Positions 1-10,699 of a DNA stretch of 64,000 bases are shown one piece after another. The position numbers and the translations under genes were made by a program. The notes under the pieces are model-generated. The model made no database searches. It was not told the DNA's origin and saw only the letters and a list, made by a program, of their open reading frames with translations. How positions within the stretch are numbered: position 1 is the first letter of the stretch; the number at the start of each line of letters is the position of its first letter. Source of the stretch: Bolinopsis microptera. Lineage: Eukaryota; Ctenophora; Tentaculata; Lobata; Bolinopsidae. The stretch covers positions 20,112,494-20,176,493 of the forward strand of contig NC_087082.1 of assembly GCF_026151205.1 (NCBI RefSeq). The letters are read 5' to 3'.

Positions 1-267
1 GCCAAATTTGAAATGTAGCTAATCAAATTTTTAAAAGGTTATAACATTAATTAATCTCGTCGTTAAAAAAAAAGAAACGCACATCGAGATATAATATCAT
101 CTGAAACTGACCTCAGTTGATAAATAAGTACACAACTGAATTATGTGTATATAACAAGTACACTGTGTTTACACTGTTCAGTTGGTAAATAAGATAACAC
201 TAAAATAATTCGGACAGAATTTCCAATAATTTTAGTTTAGAGGTCAGATCTGCCTAATTTACATAAA
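1..267. repeat. non-coding segment shared by three places around the BTB genes
   Basis: This AT-rich stretch lies 3' of the BTB gene. It closely matches 62174-62440, in the same position relative to the second BTB copy. It also matches, in shortened form, 2314-2450 on the 5' side of the first copy. All three share the start GCCAAATTTGAAATGTAGC. A BTB gene flanked on both sides by the same direct repeat suggests the gene sits in a tandem array, part of which has been deleted. Confidence 0.75.
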
Positions 268-2185
268 CTAACCGACCGTATTTAAAACAAGTAAGTCATC
301 ATAATGATTAGAACGTTTAAAAAGTCTTATTTTCGTGCACCTTTTCAACCAAACCTGGTGACTATTCTCACAAAGTTTGTAGTCAGTAGCAAAGTTGAAA
401 TTGAGAACTCTCCTCCTGTTACATACTAACTTTAGGTGTGTAGAAGTTTTGGTTATTATCCAGTGTTTGAATTTATCTGCTGGTACATTGTTTAGAAACT
501 GTGTATTGGAACTGATTGGAGTACATCCCGCAATAAAATAACTCCACCGATAAGGTGACGTTGCATCTCTATAAATCACAACTGCTTTCTCACTACTCCC
601 ACCTTCTCCAGGTAGAGTATAATACACAGACATATAGTTCCCTGACTGTGTAGTGTTAGTTATCATCTGTACTGGTTCGTAGTGTGACAGGGTGTAGTAT
701 GTGTTCCTTACACACTGTATCCAACCTAGAAATATATTAAATATTATATAGTATGGAACAATTGATTGATACGACGTGTAAATAGCCGATAACGTGTCAC
801 TAACTACGCATAAGAATAAAGAATTGTGAAAATTTAAATTGTAAAATTACCTTAATTAACCTATTACATATTATATCTCTTACTTGATTTTATTTCAACA
901 GTTTGATTAGCAATATCTTTACAGTCCTTACCATCACTGTCTTGTACATCTTCAGTATTTTTATCAACTTCTAGCTCTTCTTTAGAGCTACTTACATCTT
1001 CACTATTCCTCCCTTCAATAGGTACTGGAAGATCAGCATTGAACTGAGAACAAATATAACAAATGACAAATTCTGAGTTTAAATTGTAAAAATACCTTAA
1101 TTAACCTATTACATATTATATCATATACCTGATTCTATTTCCTCAGTTTGATTAGCAACATCTTTACAATCCTCACCATCACTGTCTTGTACATCTTCAG
1201 TATTTTCATCAACTTCTAGCTCTTCTTTAGAGCTACTTACATCTTCACTATTCCTCCCTTCAATAAGATTCTCTACACAAGATTTCACTTCAGCACATTC
1301 ACAATCTCCGGTGACAGCAGCAATGAAGTCCGTCAACTCATTTAATTCAGAGGGAAAAGTACGGCGGAACTTTTGGACATCCAGCTTTTTCAGAATGTAC
1401 AGAGAATTCTCATCTAATCCCTTGCATTTTAAGGCTAAGGAAACGTAGGTAATAAGGCAATTACCTATGATGTTTAAATCATTTGCAGCGATAGCTAGGG
1501 ACATGTCAATCCGATGTTTAGGTAGTTCAGCAAAACCAGCCATGTATCTTTGTAAGAAGACAAATTTTCTATTTCCACCGAAAGTAACATTCTTCACAAA
1601 GCAGCTGACGTATCTGCTGTCTTTCAGATTATAATGAGCCCTGCTAGCAATCTCACAAGCAAACAACATCTCTTCGTACGAGTTGTTCTCAAACTTTAGT
1701 ACTTCTGCTTTATAAAACTTCAGGCACCTCTTAGTCAACCAGGACACATCGAATACATGTGCCATTTTGTTTACTTCTTCAAAGATGTCTTTTTCCAGTT
1801 TATCAACTTCACCAGAGTACATCGCTTCAACAAAACAGTCGACTGCTGGCTTTGTAAAATCATCCACCTCAATAGACGACTGAAATGTGCCAGATATTAA
1901 TTATTATAATAACAATAAGTTTAATATCGCCTATAGTAGACATTTTATTGCAAACACATAATTGTACAGTCACTAATTTTACTAAAAGTATTGTCCTGCT
2001 CTTAATATTTTTACCTGAAATAAGTTGGTGGTCAGTTTGTCAATAACAGGACTGTTATAGGACATGATCATGGAATTAGTTCTGATCTCTTGTCCATCTC
2101 TCAGCTTCAGAAGCAGATTTCCGTGTACAGGAGAGTTGATGTGTTCTACACCAAAGTTGGCTGGTACTTTAATTTTTGAAGCCAT
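268..2185 (-). CDS. BTB-domain protein with acidic linker and unrecognised C-terminal domain (copy A)
   Basis: Three exons join in phase: 2185-2015, 1879-1129 and 725-268 (171+751+458 bp, 459 aa). The ATG at 2185 is preferred over an upstream non-ATG codon at 2191. Residues about 15-120 look like a BTB/POZ fold: GNLLLKLRDG, then SPVIDKL, then FVEAMYSGEV across the first intron. Such domains mediate dimerisation and often recruit cullin-3; no Kelch or zinc-finger region follows. An acidic Ser/Glu/Asp-rich linker ends exon 2. Exon 3 encodes about 150 residues with WSYFIAGCTP and KHWIITKTSTHLKLVCNR motifs, which I do not recognise. An optional extra exon lies at 884-1024. The gene is read opposite to the phosphotransferase gene and probably sits in its intron. 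A closely similar copy lies at 62444-64000. The BTB call is firm in shape but made without a profile search. Confidence 0.8.
884..1024 (-). other. candidate in-frame cassette exon of the copy A BTB gene
   Basis: This 141-bp stretch duplicates the end of exon 2 (the acidic linker). It has its own acceptor (GATCTTCCAG before 1024) and donor (GTAAGA after 884). Both boundaries are phase 1, and 141 is a multiple of 3, so inclusion adds 47 residues without shifting frame. Flanking intron sequence is duplicated too. The segment just 5' of the acceptor (about 1023-1069) resembles the membrane-span coding region of the SRCR gene at 2836-2882. Copy B has no such exon. Whether it is spliced in is unknown. 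Confidence 0.55.
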
Positions 2186-2450
2186 AAGCAACTGCTAAAA
2201 CGTAAATTTCGAATTCAAAGCTCGTAGAATTAAAGTCTATAATATAATACAGAATTAAAATAATCTTTAACATGCCATAAAAATATGAATGTGGCTGCCA
2301 GCTATCTTCAGTGCCAAATTTGAAATGTAGCGAATAAAATTTTTTAAAGTTATAACATTAATTAATCTCGTCGTTAAAAAAAGAAAACGCATATTGAGAT
2401 AAATCACACTTAAATAATTCGGAAAGAATTTCCACCAATAATATGCATAA
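2173..2450. repeat. upstream copy of BTB-locus non-coding repeat
   Basis: The first part matches about 61930-62160. From 2314 the sequence matches the 3' flank at position 1 and at 62174. It therefore looks like the tail of a further, largely lost, BTB gene copy. The plus-strand ORF that follows (2459-2695, 78 codons) is unrecognised and I do not call it a gene. Confidence 0.6.
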
Positions 2451-2737
2451 TATATATAATGTTAATTATGAATACCTCTTACCTGGACAATATGATTAAT
2501 AAGAAGACAGAGAAAAACAATTCAAAAGCTGCATTTCACACGGTAACAAATAAACCACTGTTAGAAAAACACTATAATTTTAGTTTAAATAGTCGTAACA
2601 TGGATGATTTAGGCGACTTATTCACTGCCAGTCTAAATCTCATGCTGTTAGATCGTGTTTTAGGTGCTAATGAGTTGGATCATTTTATTTTTTAAAATCA
2701 ACTTTGTTTCATTACACTGTCAGTACACGGTGTGCTG

Positions 2738-4253
2738 TTAATTAAAATCATCTATCACTAATCGTAGAACAGAATCTGTTTCTGCTCTGTTGTACAAACA
2801 TTTTATTGTTTTCCTTTCTTTCTTCTGTGTTCTGTACTGGAAGATCACCACTGAACTGAGAACTAATATAACAAGTAACAGCAGCACTATAACAACATAA
2901 ATAGCAGATACTTTTATTTGCCCTTGAGTATCAATACTCTCACATGATCCTATCCCGTATAAATCCCAACTCCAAATCTTCCCTTTTGGACAATTACACA
3001 AGGAGTAGTTTGTGAAGGAGTAGTTTGTGAAGGAGTAGTTTGTGAAGGAATACTTTGTGTCAGCAGCTGATTCTAGAGGACAAATTTGACACTGAAGTGC
3101 ACCCTCCTGACTCACAGATCCCTGCTTACAGTTGAGACATGTAGTTTTGTTCCAGAACATTCCAGCTGGACAGATACAGTACTCCGAGCCCACTCTTGAT
3201 GAAGCGTATCTTGGACACGGCTCACAAGATGTCACGTGTGTGTTAGTGTAAGACCCAGGTGAGCACATCCTACAGTAACCACCTTCTGAGTAACATCTCC
3301 TTATTTGGGAATCACGTGGTCTTACCTCCCACTCCCACCCGTTACCTGGGGGACAGCTACAAGATGTGCTGTTATTGACTGCAGAAGAACCTGGGGGACA
3401 CTCCACACATTTTAGAGAACTTTGTTGACTCACAGACCCACTGGAACAAGGGTTACACCTTCCTTCCTTCCAGAACATTCCAGCTGGACAGGAACAGTGG
3501 TCAGAGCCGGGATCAGAAGTAGAAGAGTCCGGGCAACTACTGCAAGATGTTTGGAGGTCAACTGTGTCTTTAAAGGTGTTTGAAGGACACTGGAAACACA
3601 AGCAATGGTCACGGTAGTATCTTCCTTTAGGACAGGAAGATTGGTGATGACAGTTGCAACTTAGAAACACGTCTTTGCCATGATCAGCACAATATTTACT
3701 GGACTTCATTTCGTAGCTGCATGAGGACCAACTAAACTCGTTTGGGCATGAAATCTTCTCAAGACTGCTACGAAAGCTTTTTTGTAGGAACCACTCCATT
3801 GTTTCATTTGCAACCCATTTATCTGCTGATGAGAATCCCATGTCTTTGCAGATGGCATTGGCAGCATTTTGGTCAACAGACCTAGTACTATCACATACTG
3901 TCCCGTTATTATAAAGGAGCAGACCTATTTCTCTGTGTGCTATTGTTTCGCCCAATCTGTCAACCAGTTCAAATGACGTACCTACTGAAAGAGTTTTAAA
4001 TAATAGCATTGTAATACCTGTTAACTGTAGTCCACATAGATACGATTTTCTTCGTGTTACTAGTATTATATTTTGTATCTCGGACTATTCTCAATTAAAA
4101 GAAAGAAATTGAAATTTGAAGACAGTGTCAATAGTACAGTAATAGTATAGTAGAAGTACAGTAGAAGTATAGTATAGAGTATACAGTATAGTACGTCTTA
4201 CCTGCACATTTCACCATCACTATAATAGCTAGAACAGAATGGAAAATAAACAT
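2738..4253 (-). CDS. type I membrane protein: SRCR domain plus ephrin-receptor-like Cys-rich repeats
   Basis: Two exons join in phase 1: 4253-4202 and 4017-2738 (52+1280 bp, 443 aa). Exon 1 encodes a signal peptide, MFIFHSVLAIIVMVKCAG. Residues about 40-135 form an SRCR-like domain: GLLLYNNGTVCDS, then ANAICKDMGF, then the closing CADHGKDVFLSC. Then come three or four Cys-rich modules of the ephrin-receptor-like (GCC2/GCC3) type, each with a CPAGMFW or CPPG signature. A hydrophobic span (YVVIVLLLLVILVLSSVVIF) precedes a basic stop-transfer segment and a short tail ending VIDDFN. It is probably a cell-surface receptor or adhesion protein; the ligand is unknown. No kinase domain is present. The stop is the TAA at 2740-2738. 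Confidence 0.82.
3000..3056 (-). repeat. in-frame 15-bp coding repeat (YSFTN x3-4)
   Basis: A 15-bp unit is repeated inside the SRCR gene and yields YSFTNYSFTNYSFTNYS in the last Cys-rich module. The unit length keeps the frame. Copy number probably varies between alleles. Confidence 0.85.
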
Positions 4254-4613
4254 TTGAACGGTAGTCAAGCAAAACCACTGTCAGAATATCAAGTAAATGT
4301 TAGTTTAACTATATTAATACGTTAAACCTGACTATTTATGAGATCATGTGATTCTCTGCGAAAATAACGACTACTTCTTTTTGTGAACTTTGATCAATTA
4401 GTCAACATTAGTCAACATTAGTCAACATTAGTCAACATTAGTCAACATTAGTCAACATTAGTCAACATTAGTCAACATACTTACTTTGAGAAGGGATAAC
4501 TTGGAGTAATAATAATATGTTACATAATAACAACAGATAAGACGTTTTGAAGCAGCTGTTTGAAGAATTTGCCAGAATTAGCGTACCCAATAAGAACGGG
4601 GACACCTGTATAG
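4254..4613. repeat. spacer with a 10-bp tandem repeat
   Basis: The spacer lies 5' of the SRCR gene. Eight copies of GTCAACATTA occupy 4401-4480, the last degenerate. I see no coding exon. Confidence 0.8.
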
Positions 4614-5365
4614 TACAGGTTGGGCCAAAAGTCAGTACCCATACGTTGGCCTTAATAGCTCAGTCACTGAGTGCCCAATTGAAATAATTCTTTCTGGTAT
4701 GACTTACTACCACCACTGGTTCGAGGAATTTGTCAAATCGATAAATATTAGAGTTCATTTTTTTCAAATGAAGGTTCATTTTTGCATTTATTTGATAGTT
4801 TGGATAGTCGGATTGAGCTAAATTTTATTGAATTGTGTTTGGCCATTCGAATTACGTTTAAGTCGTGAAAAAAATAGATCTGTAGCTTCTCAGATGACCG
4901 AGATATGAAGCATAACTAGTTTATTCATTACGTGTGATCACGTGATTAGGTGACCCCGTTAACCACCCCGTTAAACATTATGGGAATTGTTAAGGGTGCC
5001 CAATTAAGGTGTCGTGTCACGGTGTCACATAATCACCCAGTCAATGTTGTTAACAAGATACAGAAAATGCTTGATAACTTCGTCATTTCTAATCCGTTTT
5101 GCCTCATGTTTTCAGATCATATGCAACATTTAATAATCTACCGTCTCTGAAAAAAATTAGGCACTCATATGTTCAGAGAAAACAATATAAGTGTTTTAAT
5201 ATTGAATGGGCGTGGTCTAAAATATTCGAATTTTCAAATTTTGACGACTGAATCCTCGAAACAGTAAGTACAGTATGCCATCTGCAAAGCAACAGCTCTC
5301 AAATATAAAGCACGGCGGAGCTATTAAGGCCAACATATGCCCACTGACTTTTGGCCCACCCTGTA
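4614..5365. mobile_element. MITE-like DNA element with about 48-bp terminal inverted repeats
   Basis: The left end begins TACAGGTTGGGCCAAAAGTC. The right end finishes with its near-exact reverse complement, ending GGCCCACCCTGTA. The inverted repeats extend about 48 bp with a few mismatches. Each end has TA, consistent with a TA target duplication as in Tc1/mariner-type transposition. The internal 650 bp holds only a short ORF (4950-5150) without transposase similarity, so the element is non-autonomous. It sits between two minus-strand genes. Confidence 0.85.
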
Positions 5366-6210
5366 TCATAACGACACTTTATCGTATTACCTAGCTACCT
5401 TGTAACTTGTAAGAAGGTTCACGCCTGCACGATTTCTTTTAAATCACTTAACAAAATCAGAAATATTCTGAGGTTCAAATGTAGTGCCGTGATAATTATT
5501 AATTATACGTACGATAATTATTAATTGTAGGTATTTTTACAATGAATGTTCATCTCAGATCTGGAAATGGGTCATTATATCAGCACCGATATTCGATATG
5601 ATCTGTCTAAAAGATCAGCAGTATTAAGTTAATCTCTTTACTACGAATTTGGCTGTGAACTGGACAAATCGTTTCATTTAGTGACGCACTCCGGCACTCA
5701 TGTTTACGTGTTACTTTTATCAGTAAACGGTACCCGGTTTGTACCTAATTATATCAGTTCACGGTTACAAGACATTGCCATTTTGAACGTGTGTAAAGTA
5801 ATAGGGACCGGGTTATTATACTTACAAACTGGGGTTCTAGTATTAAACTGGTAGAATATAATATAACTGTGGTACTTGTAGATTATTCTCGGTACACCAG
5901 GGATATCATGATGTTTACATGTTGGTGAAACTTTAGAATATTAAACATACGTTTAAGATTAAAATATTATCATATTCTTACTGCGTTATACTTAATACTG
6001 TTTAAATAGATATTCCCAAATTCGTCTTCAAAATTCAAATAGGATTAAAGTCTCAATACTAAAACACAAAAAGTCATTAATAAAATCATAAATAGATCAT
6101 GTTTAGTATTTAAAACATTAAACAAGTCATTAATAAAATCATAAATAGATCATGTTTAGTATAAACAGTAAACGAGTCCTTTGTTCTCCAAACTTAATAT
6201 CCTCGCTGTT
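5366..6210. other. non-coding spacer
   Basis: AT-rich sequence without a supported exon. At 6072-6170 a segment of about 40 bp containing AAGTCATTAATAAAATCATA is directly duplicated. Confidence 0.6.
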
Positions 6211-6821
6211 TTAAGGGCAATATCGTCCACCACAGTCATCCTCGCGAGTACAGTCCCAGTAACAGCTGTTAGTACAGACGTTAGTGCAGCTAGGTCTGCA
6301 CCTCCGTACGCAATTTGGTGGGGGGCCGGGGGGAGCACGTGCACCCTCTACCTTCTTTACCAGCGCCTGCCAGTCACTTTCCAACAGCAAGGCTGCTAGT
6401 TCCTCAGCCAGTTCTTCAGTTAAGTCTGTCAGGGTGATTCGCTCGTTGTTGGAACACTTGTTTGAGGTTATCAGGTCTCTCAGCGTCTCTCTATGTTCTG
6501 AAAACGGTAGTAGATGAGAGATGTTCACAATAAATTGCTAGTCATCACAATATCACCAGATAAATATTGTTTAATAAAATATTGCAGAGGAATCTCAGTT
6601 AAAAGATTACCCAAGTGATAATAATAATTAAGAAATATCTAACCAGGGCAAATACTAAGCTCTGTAGTAATAGACTCTGCCTTGTCTGCCTTGTCTGCCT
6701 TGTCTGCCTTGTCTGCCTTGTCTGCCTTGTCTGCCTTGTCTGCCTTGTCTGTGTTGGCTCCGACATCTTGTGTCATACCCACTCCAACCAAAGTTAATAA
6801 CAGTACAAACAGAAACACCAT
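6211..6821 (-). CDS. small secreted Cys-rich protein with KAD repeats
   Basis: Two exons join in phase 1: 6821-6644 and 6497-6211 (178+287 bp, 154 aa). The acceptor is CGTTTTCAG. The N-terminus MVFLFVLLLTLVGVGMTQ is a clear signal peptide. About eight ADK tripeptides follow, encoded by a 9-bp minisatellite. Next comes a Leu/Glu-rich helical stretch (TEELAEELAALLL). The C-terminal tail begins PNCVRRCRPSC and has Cys at every fourth position six times, ending GGRYCP. I do not recognise the family. A secreted peptide, matrix or defence role is possible but unproven. The splice model rests on phase agreement and on the good signal peptide upstream of an otherwise headless Cys-rich exon. Confidence 0.65.
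6677..6750 (-). repeat. 9-bp coding minisatellite (KAD repeats)
   Basis: About eight copies of GCCTTGTCT. Read on the minus strand they give Ala-Asp-Lys repeats in the secreted protein gene. The frame is preserved whatever the copy number. Confidence 0.85.
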
Positions 6822-7107
6822 ACTATCGAGGCAGCAATATATATGAGTAACTATGGTAACCGTACAATATATGAGATTTAAACAAGGTTTTATTATATTG
6901 AATAATGGATTACCACAGTGGCCGGTTCTTTTATACTCATGTTGGTTCATTAAGTATTTATAAATATAGCATCTCTATTCTTACTAATCTCTAACGTACT
7001 ACTACTTCTACTTCTTATCAGCCGGATTTTCTAATTAAATTGTGTATAATATCAGTGTTATCATGGTAACAGTGTATAATATCAGGCAATATTCCTTGAT
7101 AAGCGGG

Positions 7108-7415
7108 TAGTTTAATGCTGAACTCCACTGGCCTAGGAATTTAGGACTCCTGCCCAGAGGCGACCGGATGGGGAGTTTAATGCTGAACTCCACTAGCCTA
7201 GGAATTTAGGACTCCTGCCCAGAGGCGACCGGATGGGGAGTTTAATGCTGAACTCCACTAGCCTAGGAATTTAGGACTCCTGCCCAGAGGCGACCGGATG
7301 GGGAGTTTAATGCTGAACTCCACTAGCCTAGGAATTTAGGACTCCTGCCCAGAGGCGACCGGATGGGGAGTTTAATGCTGAACTCCACTAGCCTAGGAAT
7401 TTAGGACTCCTGCCC
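7108..7415. repeat. 65-bp tandem repeat, left block
   Basis: About 4.7 copies of a 65-bp unit containing TTTAATGCTGAACTCCACTA and CCAGAGGCGACCGGATGGGG. The same unit resumes at 9395, so the array was split by the LINE between them. Confidence 0.9.
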
Positions 7416-8713
7416 AATAATATCTTATTATAAGCCGTATTAAAATTATTGAACTGTTCGTTGGCATCATTGGTATTGTTAAAAATTTCTGACCAACTTT
7501 CATCTATAATTAAGTCTCTGAATTTTTGATTGTTGGTGTCGTTAAATCTACGTGTTTCAGTTTGAGATACATTTTGTGAGTTAGACGCAGAGCGGTAGCT
7601 GCTGGTTGGCGTGTTATCAAGATTTATTGTAGTGACTATTGCTAAGTGATCCGACATATCTGTCGTTAAGACATTACAGCTTATTGTATCCTCAAGATTG
7701 TTTGTGTAGATGTGGTCAATAAGCGTGGCACTATGGTCCGTTAGGCGAGTTGGGCGTGATACAATTTGAATAAAACCGTAAGAGGAAGCAATATCTATAA
7801 TGTTCTGACATGCTTGGTCGCTGCTGTGCTTCAGTAAATCAAGGTTGAAATCTCCATGAAGCGTCATATGTTTACGGGTGTGTCTCCCTAGGTTGTGCAG
7901 CGTATTTTTCAAAATTTCTAGAAACGCTTCAGGTCTCCTAGCGGGAGAACGGTAAACATTGCCAATTATTTTCGTTCTGTTGTATCCTTTGCACTGATGG
8001 AGCTTAATAAATTGGAATTCGCCACTAGTATTAGTTGGTTCAGGGTTTGGAGTGAAAATATCAATTTTATCATAATCGACTACACGTTTGTGTACATAAA
8101 TGGCTAGCCCCCCACCTTTTCCAGATGGGCGAATTGGATCCTGGATAAATGGTTCATGAAATCCATCTAAGGTAACGTCGTTTATTCCGTTCGGTAATTT
8201 CCCTAAAGTACAATTAGTTTCGTTAAAACACAATATATCATACTTATCATAAGTCTCAATATCATCACGTAGTTGATCTATATTCTTAATAAGGGATCTT
8301 ATGTTCATAGAAAATGTTTTAAGTTGAGAGCAGGTAGATTTTTTCACGTTACGTTGTTGTTTGTACTGACAACTAGTTAGGAAAGATGAAATATTGCTCC
8401 AAGTTGAATCTTGATGCTCTTCGTTGGTCATGGCGTCGCCAATAAGATTAAATCGACTATTCTGATCGTACGGATTAAATATGTCACTATTAAGATTACT
8501 GTAGTCGTCATAGATTTCATAGTAGGTTGCGTGAAATCCAGGAATGATACTTTCACAGCAACTCGTACAGCCTAAATTATCCTTAAAACATTTGACATGG
8601 ACATTACTTTGGCACCATGAGCATGTGCGAATATTTTTAATAGAGTAACACCAGCCGCTGCAGCTTGAACATTTGATCTTGACTTTGTTTTCAGATGTAA
8701 CAGTGGGTTCCAT
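7388..8713 (-). pseudogene. LINE ORF2 N-terminal part: zinc-finger-like domain and AP endonuclease
   Basis: A 441-codon open frame starts at the ATG at 8713. Residues about 14-55 form a Cys/His cluster (CSSCSGWCY, CSWC, HVKCF, CTSC) like a PHD or related finger. From about 135 comes an endonuclease/exonuclease/phosphatase fold: MNIRSLIKN, LCFNETNC (catalytic Glu region), GGGLAIYVHK, VYRSPARRP, LHGDFNLDLL (Asp/Asn pair) and the closing DMSDHLAIV. It nicks target DNA in LINE retrotransposition. The frame then runs into the flanking array (last residues from about 7415) and stops, so the polymerase is absent and the copy is dead. Confidence 0.85.
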
Positions 8714-9394
8714 TTAGAGCTAAATATTATGATTGTGATACCGATAGTATATAAAACTATAGTTCAAATCAGATTCTTTCACGAGAACCGGAGGTCCTGT
8801 ATGCTACAGAATCGTGATATGATTTCTATCTAGATCTAAAAGTAAATTATATTATTATTTTAAGCTAAAATCGGATAATTAAGTGAAATAAAGTGTACTT
8901 ATCTAGGGCCTTATCAGTATGATTTAAATAACTGATTTGGCTAAAAAATAGAAATCGAATAAAGTGGTTGCTTTTGTGTTGTGTAGTTTTGTGAGGTGTT
9001 ATTTATATTTAATTTGTTTGTAGCGTTTACGTAATAAGGGACTATCGCACTGAGCTTGAGTAATACTGAGGAGAACGTACTTGATTATTTATAGATTTGT
9101 ATGTGAATTTTGAATTTTGTATAGAGTAATGAAATCTCATAAGAGATCACGGCATGGGCATCGAAAAAACTCAGATTTGGAATATCCTTAGCCAGGTTCA
9201 ACATCATGATATTAAAAGCGTCAATCTCTGCATTCAACCAGTTAAATTTAGTCATAGATAAAGCACAAAACATAAACTCGGTATTCTTGTTATTGTTACA
9301 AGAGTCTATAAAACGGGGACAGAAATTGTCCGCTAGACTCCTGGCCGACTGCCCATACCTAGCTAGGTCATTAATGCCGCAGGAAATTACGACT
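7416..9394 (-). mobile_element. CR1/L2-like LINE fragment inserted in a tandem repeat; reverse transcriptase missing
   Basis: The element lies between two blocks of the same 65-bp array. Both junctions carry TAGGAATTTAGGACTCCTG, which may be a target-site duplication but is also part of the array unit. Reading right to left it holds the end of an esterase-like ORF1 (9394-9085), about 370 bp of spacer, then the start of ORF2 with an apurinic-type endonuclease. The sequence stops before any reverse transcriptase. Loss of the 3' half is unusual, since LINEs normally lose their 5' end. Confidence 0.8.
9085..9394 (-). pseudogene. LINE ORF1 fragment with SGNH/GDSL esterase-like segment
   Basis: The open frame from the right-hand junction reads VISCGINDLARYGQSARSLA and later PNLSFFDAHAVI, then stops at 9085. 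GxND and a later D-x-H are the block III and block V signatures of SGNH hydrolases. CR1-type LINEs often carry an esterase in ORF1. The N-terminal half, including the catalytic Ser block, is missing. The assignment rests on two short motifs plus position just 5' of ORF2. Confidence 0.5.
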
Positions 9395-9925
9395 GCTTAG
9401 GAATTTAGGACTCCTGGCCTAGGAATTTAGGACTCCTGCCCAGAGGCGACCGGATGGGGAGTTTAATGCTGAACTCCACTAGCCTAGGAATTTAGGACTC
9501 CTGCCCAGAGGCGACCGGATGGGGAGTTTAATGCTGAACTCCACTAGCCTAGGAATTTAGGACTCCTGCCCAGTGTTACCATGGTAACTCCTGCCCAGTG
9601 TTACCATGGTAACTCCTGCCCAGATGCGACCGGATGGGGAGTTTAATGCTGAACTCCACTAGCCTAGGAATTTAGGACTCCTGCCCAGTGTTACCATGGT
9701 AACTCCTGCCCAGTGTTACCATGGTAACTCCTGCCCAGTGTTACCATGGTAACTCCTGCCCAGAGTTACCATGGTAACTCCTGCCCAGAGGGGACCACTA
9801 GCCTAGGAATTTAGGACTCCTGCCCAGTGTTACCATGGTAACTCCTGCCCAGTGTTACCATGGTAACTCCTGCCCAGTGTTACCATGGTAACTCCTGCCC
9901 AGAGGTGACCGGATGGGGTTTTGGT
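9395..9925. repeat. 65-bp array, right block, mixed with a 25-bp X-box-like repeat
   Basis: The 65-bp unit continues for about three copies. It then alternates with a 25-bp unit whose core is GTTACCATGGTAAC, a perfect palindrome, present about ten times. The 25-bp unit borrows the CTCCTGCCCAG segment of the longer unit, so it arose inside this array. Confidence 0.85.
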
Positions 9926-9968
9926 TTTGAGGATAAAATGTGTCCAATCACAAGTTACTTCAGCAGGA

Positions 9969-10022
9969 TTATCAGATCCAATTTGCATGCTCTGATAAGC
10001 TCATACAAATTGGATCTGATAA
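9969..10022. repeat. 17-bp inverted repeat (hairpin)
   Basis: TTATCAGATCCAATTTG at 9969-9985 is followed, after 20 bases, by its exact reverse complement at 10006-10022. The surrounding 9926-10699 is AT-rich and has no supported exon. Confidence 0.8.
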
Positions 10023-10699
10023 CCTTACTTTCCTAGTTCATGTTCCTGTCATTAATAAATAAATTTAAAAGTTATTTAAATTAGTTAATTAATTATGAAT
10101 TAACCTATATTATGTTACACACCGCCGCAACAAAGTGTCCTCCAACTTTACCTTAGTTTACTGTTGTCATTGCTTAGTATCTGAAGCAGTGGAAACAGTG
10201 ACACTGATAAATCTACTTGAGTGCTCCATACATCATAGCATGATAAAATTAGAAGTATTCTTCTTAAATAAATATGATTACTCGCATTATATTGTGGACG
10301 ATGATATAATAACTTCAGAAGTGTACATTTGTCGTTATTTATAAGCCACCGCTAAATATTCTAATACCACACAAAAATGACGTCATATTCTATCGATCAA
10401 TCAGCTCTAAGCTTTCACGTTGTGTAATAATGGTGTTGTCTATGAGTCTATGAGTCCATTAAAAGTAAAGTGCCTCAAGTATTGTAAAGTTGTAAATGCT
10501 ATTCAGGATTATGTTCGAAATGTGTATAATAATTAAAGTTGCTGTCCGTTGTAATGTCGTTCTGAATTTTAGATTTAGTTACATACTGTGTCGTGTTTTT
10601 AAAACTTGTCCCAACATTGGGAATACCTCAACTAGGGTCGATATAATATAAACTTACCATGACAATACTACCATATAAGGTAATATCAACACACCCCAG

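Noticed and set aside
4950-5150. Transposase remnant inside the MITE
   Set aside because: The 66-codon frame shows no catalytic motif or helix-turn-helix that I can recognise.
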